64,000 nt of DNA from the NCBI GenBank assembly GCA_030998225.1, contig JAPYXD010000746.1, forward strand, positions 1,364,001 through 1,428,000, in the 5' to 3' direction. Source of the DNA: Diplolepis rosae. Taxonomy: Eukaryota; Arthropoda; Insecta; Hymenoptera; Diplolepididae. Position numbers and translations under genes: made by a program. Shown one piece after another: positions 25,111-38,095 of this stretch (position 1 is the stretch's first letter; every line of letters begins with the position of its first letter). The notes under the pieces were generated by a model, which saw nothing but the letters and a program-made list of their open reading frames with translations, was not told where the DNA came from and did not search any database.

Positions 25111-26539
25111 ATTGACTTTCTAAATTTATTCATTCTGCTTAATCTCATAAAAGCCTATTTGTAGGAATTTACTTTCTGCTGAATAGCATAAAGAGGAATT
25201 CTCTAGAACACAATTTTAGGAAATAAAAATAATTTTCTTCTTCGATTAATGCTTTCAGCTGAGGAGCATAAAAGACTTAATTCTGGAATTGACACTCTGC
25301 TAGAGAGCATATGTGTAAATTACTAATAAAGAAAATTAGAATAAAGATTGAAATAAAATTGGTGTTCGAAATTTATTCTTTCTGCTAAAGAGCATAAAAG
25401 CCTAAATTTAGATATTTACTTTCTGCTGAATAGCATTAAGAGGAATTCTCTAGAACACAATTTTAGGAAATAAAAATAATTTTATTCCTCGAATTAATGC
25501 TTTCTGCTAAAGAGCATAAAAGACCTAAATTCTAAAATTTACACTCTGCTAAAGAGCAGATTTGTAAATTCCTAATAGAGAAAACAGGAATAAAGAATGA
25601 AATAAAATTGTTTGTTCAAATTTTATTCTTTCTGCTAAATAGCATAAAAGCCTAAATTTAAGTATTTACTTTCTGCTAAATGGCATAAAGCGGAATTCTT
25701 TAGAACACAATTTTAGGCAATAAAAATAATTTTCTTCTTCGAATTAATGCTTTCTTGTAAAGAGCATAAAAGTCTTAATTCTAAAATTTACACTCTGCTA
25801 AAGAGCAGACTTGTAAATTCCTAATAGAGAAAACTGGAATAAAGGAAGGAATGAAATTGACTTTCGAAATTTATTCATTCTGCTGAAGCGCATAAAAGCC
25901 TAAATTTAGATATTTACTTTCTGCTGAATAGCATAAAGAGGAATTCTCTAGAACACAATTTTAGGAAATAAAAATAATTTTCTTCTTCGAATTAATGCTT
26001 TCTTGTAAAGAGCATAAAAGTCTTAATTCTAAAATTTACACTCTGCTAAAGAGCAGACTTGTAAATTCCTAATAGAGAAAACTGGAATAAAGAATGAAAT
26101 AAAATAGTTTGTTCAAATTTTATTCTTTCTGCTAAATAGCATAAAAGCCTAAATTTAAGAATTTACTTTCTGCTAAAGGGCATAAAGCGGAATTCTTTAG
26201 AACACAATTTTAGGAAATAAAAATAATTTTCTTCTTCGAATTAATGCTTTCTTGTAAAGAGCATAAAAGACCTAAATTCTAAAATTTACACTCTGCTAAA
26301 GAGCCGACTTGTAAATTCCTAATAGAGAAAACTGGAATAAAGGAAGGAATGAAATTGACTTTCGAAATTTATTCATTCTGCTGAAGCGCATAAAAGCCTA
26401 AATTTAGATATTTACTTTCTGCTGAATAGCATTAAGAGGAATTCTCTAGAACACAATTTTAGGAAATAAAAATAATTTTGTTCTTCGATTAATGCTTTCT
26501 GCTGAAGAGCATAAAAGACTTAATACTAAAATTGACACT

Positions 26540-26787
26540 CTGCTAGAGAGCATAAGAGTAAATTCCTAATAGAGAAAATTGGAATAAAGAATGAAATAAA
26601 ATTGTTCTTCAAATTTTCTTCTTTCTGCTACAGTGCATAAAAGCCTGAATTTAAGAATTTACTTTCTGCTAAAGAGCATAAAGAGGAACTCTTTAGAACA
26701 CAATTTTTGGAAATGAAAATAATTTTTTTCTTCGCAATAATCCTTTCTGCTGAAGAGCATAAAAGACTTAATTCTAAAATTTACACT
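26540..26787. repeat. Divergent unit at the start of block Y
   Basis: Class d-like A module, then TTGTTCTTCAAATTTTC, B box CTGCTACAGTGC, GAGGAACTC in module C, TTTTTGGAAATGAAAA and TTCGCAATAATCC in spacer C'. TTCGCAATAAT is shared with the divergent unit at 38,709. The partner unit in the second block Y copy has ordinary class d sequence up to the C module. Confidence 0.8.
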
Positions 26788-26812
26788 CTGCTAAAGAGCA
26801 TAAGTGTAAATT
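26778..26812. other. Best example of the extended dyad around the A box
   Basis: Left arm AATTTACACT (26,778-26,787) is the exact reverse complement of right arm AGTGTAAATT (26,803-26,812). Between them is CTGCTAAAGAGCATA with its own TGCT/AGCA stem and AAAG loop. Folded on a single strand this gives a 10-bp stem, a 1-by-2 internal loop, a 4-bp stem and a tetraloop. Most units have one mismatch in the arms (AATTGACACT) or a replaced right arm (GACTTG, AGAGTA), so the full dyad belongs to a minority of units. Whether it is extruded, bound or transcribed is unknown. Confidence 0.75.
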
Positions 26813-27839
26813 CCTAATAAAGAAAATTGGAATCAAGATTTATATAAAAATGTTGTTCGAAATTTATTCATTCTGCTGAAGCGCATAAAAGCCTAAATTT
26901 AGATATTTACTTTCTGCTAAAGAGCATAAGGATGAATTCTCTAGAACACAAATTTAGGAAATAAAAATAATTTTCTTCTTCGATCAATGCTTTCAGCTGA
27001 GGAGCATAAAAGACTTAAATCTGGAATTGACACTCTGCTAGAGAGCAGAAGAGTAAATTCCTAATAAGAAAAATTGGAATAAAGAATGCAATAAAATTGA
27101 TTTTCGAAATTTATTCATTATGCTGAAGCGCATAAAAGCCTCAAATTTAAGAATTTACTTTATGCTGGAGAGCATAAACAGGAATTCTCTATAACACAAT
27201 TTTAGGAAATAAAAATAATTTTCTTCTTCGATTAATGCTTTCAGCTGAGGAGCATAAAAGACTTAATTCTGGAATTGACACTCTGCTAGAGAGCATAAGA
27301 GTAAATTCCTAATAGAGAAAATTGGAATAAAGAATGAAATAAAATTGTTTGTTCAAATTTTATTCTTTCTGCTAAATAGCATAAAAGCCTAAATTTGAGA
27401 ATTTACTTTCTGCTAAAGGGCATAAAGCGGAATTCTTTAGAACACAATTTTAGGAAATAAAAATAATTTTGTTCTTCGAATTAATGCTTTCTGCTGAAGA
27501 GGATAAAAGACTTAATACTAAAATTGACACTCTGCTACAGAGCATAAGTGTGAATTCCTAATGAAGAAAATTGGAATCAAGATTTAAATAAAAATGTTGT
27601 TCGAAATTTAATCTTTCTGCTGAAGCGCATAAAAGCCTAAATTTAAGAATTTACTTTCTGCTGAATAGCATAAGGAGAAATTCTCTAGAACACAATTTTA
27701 GGAAATAAAAATAATTTTATTCTTCGAATTATTACTTTCTGCTGAAGATAATAAAAGACTTAATTCTAAAATTTACACTCTGCTAAAGAGCAGACTTGTA
27801 AATTCCTAATAGAGAAAACTGGAATAAAGAATGAAATAA

Positions 27840-29082
27840 AATTGTTTGTTCAAATTTTATTCTTTCTGCTAAATAGCATAAAAGCCTAAATTTAAGAATT
27901 TACTTTCTGCTAAAGGGCATAAAGCGGAATTCTTTAGAACACAATTTTAGGAAATAAAAATAATTTTCTTCTTCGAATTAATGCTTTCTTGTAAAGAGCA
28001 TAAAAGACCTAAATTCTAAAATTTACACTCTGCTAAAGAGCCGACTTGTAAATTCCTAATAGAGAAAACTGGAATAAAGGAAGGAATGAAATTGACTTTC
28101 GAAATTTATTCATTCTGCTGAAGCGCATAAAAGCCTAAATTTAGATATTTACTTTCTGCTGAATAGCATTAAGAGGAATTCTCTAGAACACAATTTTAGG
28201 AAATAAAAATAATTTTCTTCTTCGATTAATGCTTTCAGCTGAGGAGCATAGAAGACTTAATTCTGGAATTGACACTCTGCTAGAGAGCATAAGGGTAAAT
28301 TCCTAATAAAGAAAATTGGAATAAAGAATGCAATAAAATTGATGTTCGAAATTTATTCATTCTGCTGAAGCGCATAAAAGCCTAAATTTAAGAATTTACT
28401 TTATGCTGGAGAGCATAAAGAGGAATTCTTTTATAACACAATTTTAGGAAATAAAAATAATTTTGTTCTTCGAATTAATGCTTTCTGCTGAAGAGCATAA
28501 AAGACTTAATACTAAAATTGACACTCTGCTAAAGAGCATAAGTGTAAATTCCTAATAAAGAAAATTGGAATCAAGATTTATATAAAAATGTTGTTCGAAA
28601 TTTATTCATTCTGCTGAAGCGCATAAAAGCCTAAATTTAGATATTTACTTTCTGCTGAATAGCATAAAGAGGAATTCTCTAGAACACAATTTTAGGAAAT
28701 AAAAATAATTTTCTTCTTCGATTAATGCTTTCAGCTGAGGAGCATAAAAGACTTAATTCTGGAATTGACACTCTGCTAGAGAGCATATGTGTAAATTACT
28801 AATAAAGAAAATTAGAATAAAGATTGAAATAAAATTGATGTTCGAAATTTATTCATTCTGCGAAAGCGCATAAAAGCCTAAATTTAGATATTTACTTTCT
28901 GCTGAATAGCATAAAGAGGAATTCTCTAGAACACAATTTTAGGAAATAAAAATAATTTTATTCTTCGAATTAATGCTTTCTGCTGAAGAGCATAAAAGAC
29001 CTAAATTCTAAAATTTACACTCTGCTAAAGAGACGACTTTTAAATTCCTAATAGAGAAAACTGGAATAAAGGAAGGAATGAA
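27840..29082. repeat. 16-unit-offset duplicate, copy 2
   Basis: Carries the same four markers near 28,247, 28,289, 28,859 and 29,031. One extra T in TTCTTTTATAACAC (near 28,430) accounts for the change of offset from 3,971 to 3,972. Confidence 0.78.
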
Positions 29083-29094
29083 ATTGACTTTCGA

Positions 29095-30790
29095 AATTTA
29101 TTCATTCTGCTGCAGCGCATAAAAGCCTAAATTTAGATATTTACTTTCTGCTGAATAGCATAAAGAGGAATTCTCTAGAACACAATTTTAGGAAATGAAA
29201 ATAATTTTGTTTTTCGAATTAATGCTTTCTGCTGAAGAGCATGAAAGACTTAATACTAAAATTGACACTCTGCTAAAGAGCATAAGTGTAAATTCCTAAT
29301 AAAGAAAATTGGAATCAAGATTTATATAAAAATGTTGTTCGAAATTTATTCATTCTGCTGAAGCGCATAAAAGCCTAAATTTAGATATTTACTTTCTGCT
29401 GAATAGCATAAAGAGGAATTCTCTAGAACACAATTTTAGGAAATAAAAATAATTTTCTTCTTCGATTAATGCTTTCAGCTGAGGAGCATAAAAGACTTAA
29501 TTCTGGAATTGACACTCTGCTAGAGAGCATATGTGTAAATTACTAATAAAGAAAATTAGAATAAAGATTGAAATAAAATTGATGTTCGAAATTTATTCAT
29601 TCTGCTGAAGCGCATAAAAGCCTAAATTTAGATATTTACTTTCTGCTGAATAGCATAAAGAGGAATTCTCTAGAACACAATTTTAGGAAATAAAAATAAT
29701 TATCTTCTTCGAATTAATGCTTTCTGCTGAAGAGCAAAAAAGACCTAAATTCTAAAATTTACACTCTGCTAAAGAGCCGACTTGTAAATTCCTAATAGAG
29801 AAATCTGGAATAAAGGAAGGAATGAAATTGACTTTCGAAATTTATTCATTCTGCTGCAGCGCATAATAGCCTAAATTTAGATATTTACTTTCTGCTGAAT
29901 AGCATAAAGAGGAATTCTCTAGAACACAAATTTATGAAATAAAAAAAATTTTCTTCATCGAATTAATGCTTTCTGCTGAAGAACATGAAAGACTTAATTC
30001 TGGAATTGACACTCTGCTAGAGAGCATATGTGTAAATTACTAATAAAGAAAATTGCAATCAAGATTTAAATAAAAATGTTCGAAATTTATTCATTCTGCT
30101 GCAGCGCATAAAAGCCTAAATTTAGATATTTACTTTCTGCTGAATAGCATAAAGAGGAATTCTCTAGAACACAATTTTAGGCAATAAAAATAATTTTCTT
30201 CATCGAATTAATGCTTTCTTGTAAAGAGCATAAAAGACCTAAATTCTAAAATTTACACTCTGCTAAAGAGCCGACTTGTAAATTCCTAATAGAGAAAACT
30301 GGAATAAAGGAAGGAATGAAATTGACTTTCGAAATTTATTCATTCTGCTGAAGCGCATAAAAGCCTAAATTTAGATATTTACTTTCTGCTGAATAGCATA
30401 AAGAGGAATTCTCTAGAACACAATTTTAGGAAATAAAAATAATTTTCTTCTTCGAATTAATGCTTTCTTGTAAAGAGCATAAAAGTCTTAATTCTAAAAT
30501 TTACACTCTGCTAAAGAGCAGACTTGTAAATTCCTAATAGAGAAAACTGGAATAAAGAATGAAATAAAATAGTTTGTTCAAATTTTATTCTTTCTGCTAA
30601 ATAGCATAAAAGCCTAAATTTAAGAATTTACTTTCTGCTAAAGGGCATAAAGCGGAATTCTTTAGAACACAATTTTAGGAAATAAAAATAATTTTCTTCT
30701 TAGAATTATTTTTTTCTTGTTATGATGATTAAATACCTAAATTCTAAAATTTACACTCTGCTAAAGAGCCGACTTGTAAATTCCTAATAG
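29095..30790. repeat. Block X, copy 2
   Basis: Offset 7,690-7,691 bp (31 units) from copy 1, confirmed at ATGAAAG (21,551/29,241 and 22,294/29,985), the class e box (21,827/29,517) and AAAAATGTTCG (22,381/30,072). It ends at the degenerate D module at 30,701-30,737. Confidence 0.8.
30701..30737. repeat. Degenerate D box
   Basis: Where other units read CTTCGAATTAATGC and CTTGTAAAGAGCATAAAAG, this one has TTAGAATTATTTTTTTCTTG followed by TTATGATGATTAAATACC. The TGCT/AGCA dyad and the GAGCATAAA core are lost, while the flanks on both sides are normal. It is one of the few boxes in the window so badly damaged. Confidence 0.82.
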
Positions 30791-32496
30791 AGAAAACTGG
30801 AATAAAGGAAGGAATGAAATTGACTTTCGAAATTTATTCATTCTGCTGAAGCGCATAAATGCCTAAATTTAGATATTTACTTTCTGCTGAATAGCATTAA
30901 GAGGAATTCTCTAGAGCACAATTTTAGGAAATAAAAATAATTTTGTTCTTCGAATTAATGCTTTCTGCTGAAGAGCATAAAAGACTTAATACTAAAATTG
31001 ACACTCTGCTAAAGAGCATAAGTGTAAATTCCTAATAAAGAAAATTGGAATCAAGATTTATATAAAAATGTTGTTCGAAATTTATTCATTCTGCTGAAGC
31101 GCATAAAAGCCTAAATTTAGATATTTACTTTCTGCTGAATAGCATAAAGAGGAATTCTCTAGAACACAATTTTAGGAAATAAAAATAATTTTCTTCTTCG
31201 ATCAATGCTTTCAGCTGAGGAGCATAAAAGACTTAAATCTGGAATTGACACTCTGCTAGAGAGCAGAAGAGTAAATTCCTAATAAGGAAAATTGGAATAA
31301 AGAATGCAATAAAATTGATGTTCGAAATTTATTCTTTCTGCTGAAGCGCATAAAAGCCTAAATTTACGAATTTACTATCTGCTGAAGAGCGTAACGAGGA
31401 ATTCATTATAACACAATTTTAGGAAATAAAAATAATTTTCTTCTTCGATTAATGCTTTCAGCTGAGGAGCATAAAAGACTTAATTCTGGAATTGACACTC
31501 TGCTAGAGAGCATAAGAGTAAATTCCTAATAGAGAAAATTGGAATAAAGAATGAAATAAAATTGTTTGTTCAAATTTTATTCTTTCTGCTAAATAGCATA
31601 AAAGCCTAAATTTAAGAATTTACTTTCTGCTAAAGGGCATAAAGCGGAATTCTTTAGAACACAATTTTAGGAAATAAAAATAATTTTGTTCTTCGAATTA
31701 ATGCTTTCTGCTGAAGAGCATAAAAGACTTAATACTAAAATTGACACTCTGCTAAAGAGCATAAGTGTAAATTCCTAATAAAGAAAATTGCAATCAAGAT
31801 TTATATAAAAATGTTGTTCGAAATTTATTCATTCTGCTGAAGCGCATAAAAGCCTAAATTTAGATATTTACTTTCTGCTGAATAGCATAAAGAGGAATTC
31901 TCTAGAACACAATTTTAGGAAATAAAAATAATTTTCTTCTTCGATTAATGCTTTCAGCTGAGGAGCATAAAAGACTTAAATCTGGAATTGACACTCTGCT
32001 AGAGAGCAGAAGAGTAAATTCCTAATAAGGAAAATTGGAATAAAGAATGCAATAAAATTGATGTTCGAAATTTATTCATTCTGCTGAAGCGCATAAAAGC
32101 CTAAATTTAAGAATTTACTTTATGCTGGAGAGCATAAAGAGGAATTCTTTATAACACAATTTTAGGAAATAAAAATAATTTTATTCTTCGAATTAATGCT
32201 TTCTGCTGAAGAGCATAAAAGACCTAAATTCTAAAATTTACACTCTGCTAAAGAGCCGACTTGTAAATTCCTAATAGAGAAAACTGGAATAAAGGAAGGA
32301 ATGAAATTGACTTTCGAAATTTATTCATTCTGCTGAAGCGCATAAAAGCCTAAATTTAGATATTTACTTTCGGCTGAATAGCATAAAGAGGAATTCTCTA
32401 CAACACAATTTTGGGAATAAAAAAATAATAATTTTCCCTTCCAAATTAATGTATTCTGCTTATGAGCATAAAATACTAAATTCTAGAATTGACATT

Positions 32497-32745
32497 CTGC
32501 TAGAGAGAATAAGTGTAAATTCCTAATAATGAAAATTTGAATAAAGATTGAAAAAAAAATTGTTGTTAAAAATTTATTCTTTCTGCTAAAGAGCCTAAAA
32601 GCCTAAATTTAAGAATTCACTTTCTTCAGGAGAGCATAAAAAGGAATTCTCTAGAACACAATTTTAGGTAATAAAAATAATTTTCTTCTTCGAATTAATG
32701 CTTTCTTGTAAAGAGCATAAAAGTCTTAATTCTAAAATTTACACT
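32497..32745. repeat. Class g unit, copy 5
   Basis: Typical class g markers, with one extra A in the poly-A run of the spacer. The preceding half-unit follows a class b A module with a CGGCTGAATAGC box, not the usual class e module, an arrangement shared with the copy at 36,225. Confidence 0.87.
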
Positions 32746-34361
32746 CTGCTAAAGAGCAGACTTGTAAATTCCTAATAGAGAAAACTGGAATAAAGGAAGG
32801 AATGAAATTGACTTTCGAAATTTTATTCTTTCTGCTGAAGCGCATAAAAGCCTATTTGTAGGAATTTACTTTCTGCTGAATAGCATAAGGCGATTTCTCT
32901 AGAACACAATTTTAGGAAATAAAAATAATTTTCTTCTTCGATTAATGCTTTCAGCTGAAGAGCATAAAAGACTTAATTCTGGAAATGACACTCTGCTAGA
33001 GAGCATAAGAGTAAATTCCTAATAGAGAAAATTGGAATAAAGAATGAAATAAAATTGTTTGTTCAAATTTTATTCTTTCTGCTAAATAGCATAAAAGCCT
33101 AAATTTAAGTATTTACTTTCTGCTAAATGGCATAAAGCGGAATTCCTTAGAACACAATTTTAGGCAATAAAAATAATTTTCTTCTTCGAATTAATGCTTT
33201 CTTGTAAAGAGCATAAAAGTCTTAATTCTAAAATTTACACTCTGCTAAAGAGCAGACTTGTAAATTCCTAATAGAGAAAACTGGAATAAAGGAAGGAATG
33301 AAATTGACTTTCGAAATTTATTCATTCTGCTGAAGCGCATAAAAGCCTAAATTTAGATATTTACTTTCTGCTGAATAGCATTAAGAGGAATTCTCTAGAA
33401 CACAATTTTAGGAAATAAAAATAATTTTCTTCTTCGATTAATGCTTTCAGCTGAGGAGCATAAAAGACTTAATTCTAAATTTTACACTCTGCTAAAAGAG
33501 CAGACCTGTAAATTCCTAATAGAGAAAACTGGAATAAAGGAAGGAATGAAATTGACTTTCGAAATTTTATTCTTTCTGCTGAAGCGCATAAAAGCCTATT
33601 TGTAGGAATTTACTTTCTGCTGAATAGCATGAGGCGATTTCTCTAGAACACAATTTTAGGAAATAAAAATAATTTTCTTCTTCGAATTAATGCTTTCTTG
33701 TAAAGAGCATAAAAGTCTTAATTCTAAAATTTACACTCTGCTAAAGAGCAGACTTGTAAATTCCTAATAGAGAAAACTGGAATAAAGAATGAAATAAAAT
33801 AGTTTGTTCAAATTTTATTCTTTCTGCTAAATAGCATAAAAGCCTAAATTTAAGAATTTACTTTCTGCTAAAGGGCATAAAGCGGAATTCTTTAGAACAC
33901 AATTTTAGGAAATAAAAATAATTTTCTTCTTCGAATTAATGCTTTCTTGTAAAGAGCATAAAAGACCTAAATTCTAAAATTTACACTCTGCTAAAGAGCC
34001 GACTTGTAAATTCCTAATAGAGAAAACTGGAATAAAGGAAGGAATGAAATTGACTTTCGAAATTTATTCATTCTGCTGAAGCGCATAAATGCCTAAATTT
34101 AGATATTTACTTTCTGCTGAATAGCATTAAGAGGAATTCTCTAGAACACAATTTTAGGAAATAAAAATAATTTTCTTCTTCGATTAATGCTTTCAGCTGA
34201 GGAGCATAAAAGACTTAATTCTGGAATTGACACTCTGCTAGAGAGCATAAGAGTAAATTCCTAATAGAGAAAATTGGAATAAAGAATGAAATAAAATTGT
34301 TTGTTCAAATTTTATTCTTTCTGCTAAATAGCATAAAAGCCTAAATTTAAGAATTTACTTT

Positions 34362-34442
34362 CTGCAGAAGAGCATAAAGAGGAATTCTCTACAACACAAT
34401 TTTGGGAATAAAAAAATAATTTTCTTCTTCGATTAATGCTTT
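34362..34442. repeat. Chimeric C module, g-associated 5' part
   Basis: Begins CTGCAGAAGAGC, TCTACAACAC, GGGAATAAAAAAATAA as in the half-unit before class g units, then changes to ATTTTCTTCTTCGATTAATG and a CAGCTGAGGAGC D box. The switch lies near 34,412-34,425, inside the AT-rich spacer. It is followed by an unusual AAAAAGACTT with one extra A. Confidence 0.8.
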
Positions 34443-35168
34443 CAGCTGAGGAGCATAAAAAGACTTAATTCTGGAATTGACACTCTGCTAAAGAGCATAA
34501 GTGTAAATTCCTAATAAAGAAAATTGGAATCAAGATTTATATAAAAATGTTGTTCGAAATTTATTCATTCTGCTGAAGCGCATAAAAGCCTATTTGTAGG
34601 AACTTACTTTCTGCTGAATAGCATAAAGACGATTTCTCTAGAACACAATTTTAGGAAATAAAAATAATTTTCTTCTTCGATTAATGCTTTCAGCTGAAGA
34701 GCATAAAATACTAAATTCTAGAATTGACATTCTGCTAGAGAGAATAAGTGTAAATTCCTAATAAAGAAAATTGCAATCAAGATTTAAATAAAAATGTTGT
34801 TCGAAATTTATTCATCCTGCTGAAGTGCATAAAAGCCTAAATTTAAGAATTTACTTTATGCTGGAGAGCATAAAGAGGAATTCTTTATAACACAATTTTA
34901 GGAAATAAAAATAATTTTATTCTTCGAATTAATGCTTTCTGCTGAAGAGCATAAAAGACTTAATTCTGGAATTGACACTCTGCTAAAGAGCATAAGTATT
35001 AATTCCAAATAAAGAAAATTGGAATAAAGAAAGGAATAAAATTGATGTTTGAAATTTATTCTTTCTGCTGAAGCGCATAAAAGCATATAATTTAAGAATT
35101 TACTTTCTGCTGAATAGCATAAAGAGGAATTCTCTAGAACACAATTTTAGGAAATAAAAATAATTTTC

Positions 35169-38095
35169 TTCTTCGATTAATGCTTTCAGCTGAGGAGCAT
35201 AAAAGACTTAAATCTGGAATTGACACTCTGCTAGAGAGCATAAGAGTAAATTCCTAATAGAGAAAATTGGAATAAAGAATGAAATAAAATTGTTTGTTCA
35301 AATTTTATTCTTTCTGCTAAATAGCATAAAAGCCTAAATTTAAGAATTTACTTTCTGCTAAAGGGCATAAAGCGGAATTCTTTAGAACACAATTTTAGGA
35401 AATAAAAATAATTTTGTTCTTCGAATTAATGCTTTCTGCTGAAGAGCATGAAAGACTTAATACTAAAATTGACACTCTGCTAAAGAGCATAAGTGTAAAT
35501 TCCTAATAAAGAAAATTGCAATCAAGATTTAAATAAAAATGTTGTTCGAAATTTATTCATTCTGCTGAAGCGCATAAAAGCCTAAATTTAGATATTTACT
35601 TTCTGCTGAATAGCATAAAGAGGAATTCTCTAGAACACAATTTTAGGAAATAAAAATAATTTTCTTCTTCGATTAATGCTTTCAGCTGAGGAGCATAAAA
35701 GACTTAAATCTGGAATTGACACTCTGCTAGAGAGCAGAAGAGTAAATTCCTAATAAGGAAAATTGGAATAAAGAATGCAATAAAATTGATGTTCGAAATT
35801 TATTCATTCTGCTGAAGCGCATAAAAGCCTAAATTTAAGAATTTACTTTATGCCGGAGAACATAAAGAGGATTTCTTTATAACACAATTTTAGGAAATGA
35901 AAATAATTTTATTCTTCGAATTAATGCTTTCTGCTGAAGAGCATAAAAGACCTAAATTCTAAAATTTACACTCTGCTAAAGAGCCGACTTGTAAATTCCT
36001 AATAGAGAAAACTGGAATAAAGGAAGGAATGAAATTGACTTTCGAAATTTATTCATTCTGCTGAAGCGCATAAAAGCCTAAATTTAGATATTTACTTTCG
36101 GCTGAATAGCATAAAGAGGAATTCTCTACAACACAATTTTGGGAACAAAAAAATAATAATTTTCCCTTCCAAATTAATGTATTCTGCTTATGAGCATAAA
36201 AGACTAAATTCTAGAATTGACATTCTGCTAGAGAGAATAAGTGTAAATTCCTAATAATGAAAATTTGAATAAAGATTGAAAAAAAATTGTTGTTAAAAAT
36301 TTATTCTTTCTGCTAAAGAGCCTAAAAGCCTAAATTTAAGAATTCACTTTCTTCAGGAGAGCATAAAAAGGAATTCTCTAGAACACAATTTTAGGAAATA
36401 AAATATAATTTTCTTTCTTCGAATTAATGCTTTCTTGTAAAGAGCATAAAAGTCTTAATTCTAAAATTTACACTCTGCTAAAGAGCAGACTTGTAAATTC
36501 CTAATAGAGAAAACTGGAATAAAGGAAGGAATGAAATTGACTTTCGAAATTTTATTCTTTCTGCTGAAGCGCATAAAAGCCTATTTGTAGGAATTTACTT
36601 TCTGCTGAATAGCATGAGGCGATTTCTCTAGAACACAATTTTAGGAAATAAAAATAATTTTCTTCTTCGATTAATGCTTTCAGCTGAGGAGCATAAAAGA
36701 CTTAATTCTGGAAATGACACTCTGCTAGAGAGCATAAAAGTAAATTCCTAATAGAGAAAATTGGAATAAAGAATGAAATAAAATTGTTTGTTCAAATTTT
36801 ATTCTTTCTGCTAAATAGCATAAAAGCCTAAATTTAAGAATTTACTTTCTGCTAAAGGGCATAAAGCGGAATTCTTTAGAACACAATTTTAGGCAATAAA
36901 AATAATTTTCTTCTTCGAATTAATGCTTTCTTGTAAAGAGCATAAAAGTCTTAATTCTAACATTTACACTCTGCTAAAGAGCAGACTTGTAAATTCCTAA
37001 TAGAGAAAACCGCAATAAAGGAAGGAATGAAATTGACTTTCGAAATTTATTCATTCTGCTGAAGCGCATAAAAGCCTAAATTTAGATATTTACTTTCTGC
37101 TGAATAGCATTAAGAGGAATTCTCTAGAACACAATTTTAGGAAATAAAAATAATTTTCTTCTTCGATTAATGCTTTCAGCTGAGGAGCATAAAAGTCTGA
37201 ATTCTAAATTTTACACTTCTGCTAAAGAGCAGACATGTAAATTCCTAATAGAGAAAACTGGAATAAAGGAAGGAATGAAATTGACTTTCGAAATTTTATT
37301 CTTTCTGCTGAAGCGCATAAAAGCCTATTTGTAGGAATTTACTTTCTGCTGAATAGCATAAAGACGATTTCTCTAGAACACAATTTTAGGAAATAAAAAT
37401 AATTTTCTTCTTCGAATTAATGCTTTCTTGTAAAGAGCATAAAAGTCTTAATTCTAAAATTTACACTCTGCTAAAGAGCAGACTTGTAAATTCCTAATAG
37501 AGAAAACTGGAATAAAGAATGAAATAAAATAGTTTGTTCAAATTTTATTCTTTCTGCTAAATAGCATAAAAGCCTAAATTTAAGAATTTACTTTCTGCTA
37601 AAGGGCATAAAGCGGAATTCTTTAGAACACAATTTTAGGAAATAAAAATAATTTTCTTCTTCGAATTAATGCTTTCTTGTAAAGAGCATAAATACCTAAA
37701 TTCTAAAATTTACACTCTGCTAAAGAGCCGACTTGTAAATTCCTAATAGAGAAAACTGGAATAAAGGAAGGAATGAAATTGACTTTCGAAATTTATTCAT
37801 TCTGCTGAAGCGCATAAATGCCTAAATTTAGATATTTACTTTCTGCTGAATAGCATTAAGAGGAATTCTCTAGAACACAATTTTAGGAAATAAAAATAAT
37901 TTTCTTCTTCGATTAATGCTTTCAGCTGAGGAGCATAAAAGACTTAATTCTGGAATTGACACTCTGCTAGAGAGCATAAGAGTAAATTCCTAATAGAGAA
38001 AATTGGAATAAAGAATGAAATAAAATTGTTTGTTCAAATTTTATTCTTTCTGCTAAATAGCATAAAAGCCTAAATTTAAGAATTTACTTTCTGCT
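35169..38095. repeat. 15-unit duplication, copy 2 (about 12 units matched)
   Basis: Matches 31,441-34,365 unit by unit. After about 38,095 the copies part: copy 1 goes into the chimeric TCTACAACAC module, copy 2 stays with CTAAAGGGC / GCGGAATTC. Confidence 0.8.
36225..36474. repeat. Class g unit, copy 6
   Basis: Lies 3,728 bp (15 units) after the copy at 32,497 and has the same upstream CGGCTGAATAGC marker, part of the 15-unit duplication. Spacer C' has small insertions (AAATATAATTTTCTTTC). Confidence 0.87.

Larger units (their letters stand above)
26500..27720. repeat. Block Y, copy 1
   Basis: Markers are AAGAGGAACTC (26,681), CGATCAATGC (26,981), GAGGATAAAAGAC (27,501) and CTGCTACAGAGC just after it. 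All recur at +34,579 to 34,580 bp. The first unit of this copy is heavily diverged (see 26,540). Confidence 0.8.
31441..35168. repeat. 15-unit duplication, copy 1
   Basis: Offset 3,728 bp to the next copy, measured at TTCTTCGATT (31,441/35,169), CGGCTGAATAGC (32,371/36,099), the g box (32,497/36,225) and TTCTAAATTTTACAC (33,475/37,203). The last units before 35,168 are K-like and chimeric and have no counterpart in copy 2. Confidence 0.82.

Noticed and set aside
26778..26812. Rho-independent terminator or regulatory hairpin
   Set aside because: The dyad is AT-rich with a broken stem, is not followed by a T run, recurs in many units and has no gene nearby, so a terminator call is not supported.
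34898..35086. 62-codon open frame on the minus strand
   Set aside because: It lies wholly in satellite sequence and reads through box modules; its peptide repeats the same serine/leucine-rich string each time a box is crossed. No start context, no counterpart in equivalent units and no family resemblance. It exists because point changes removed stops locally.
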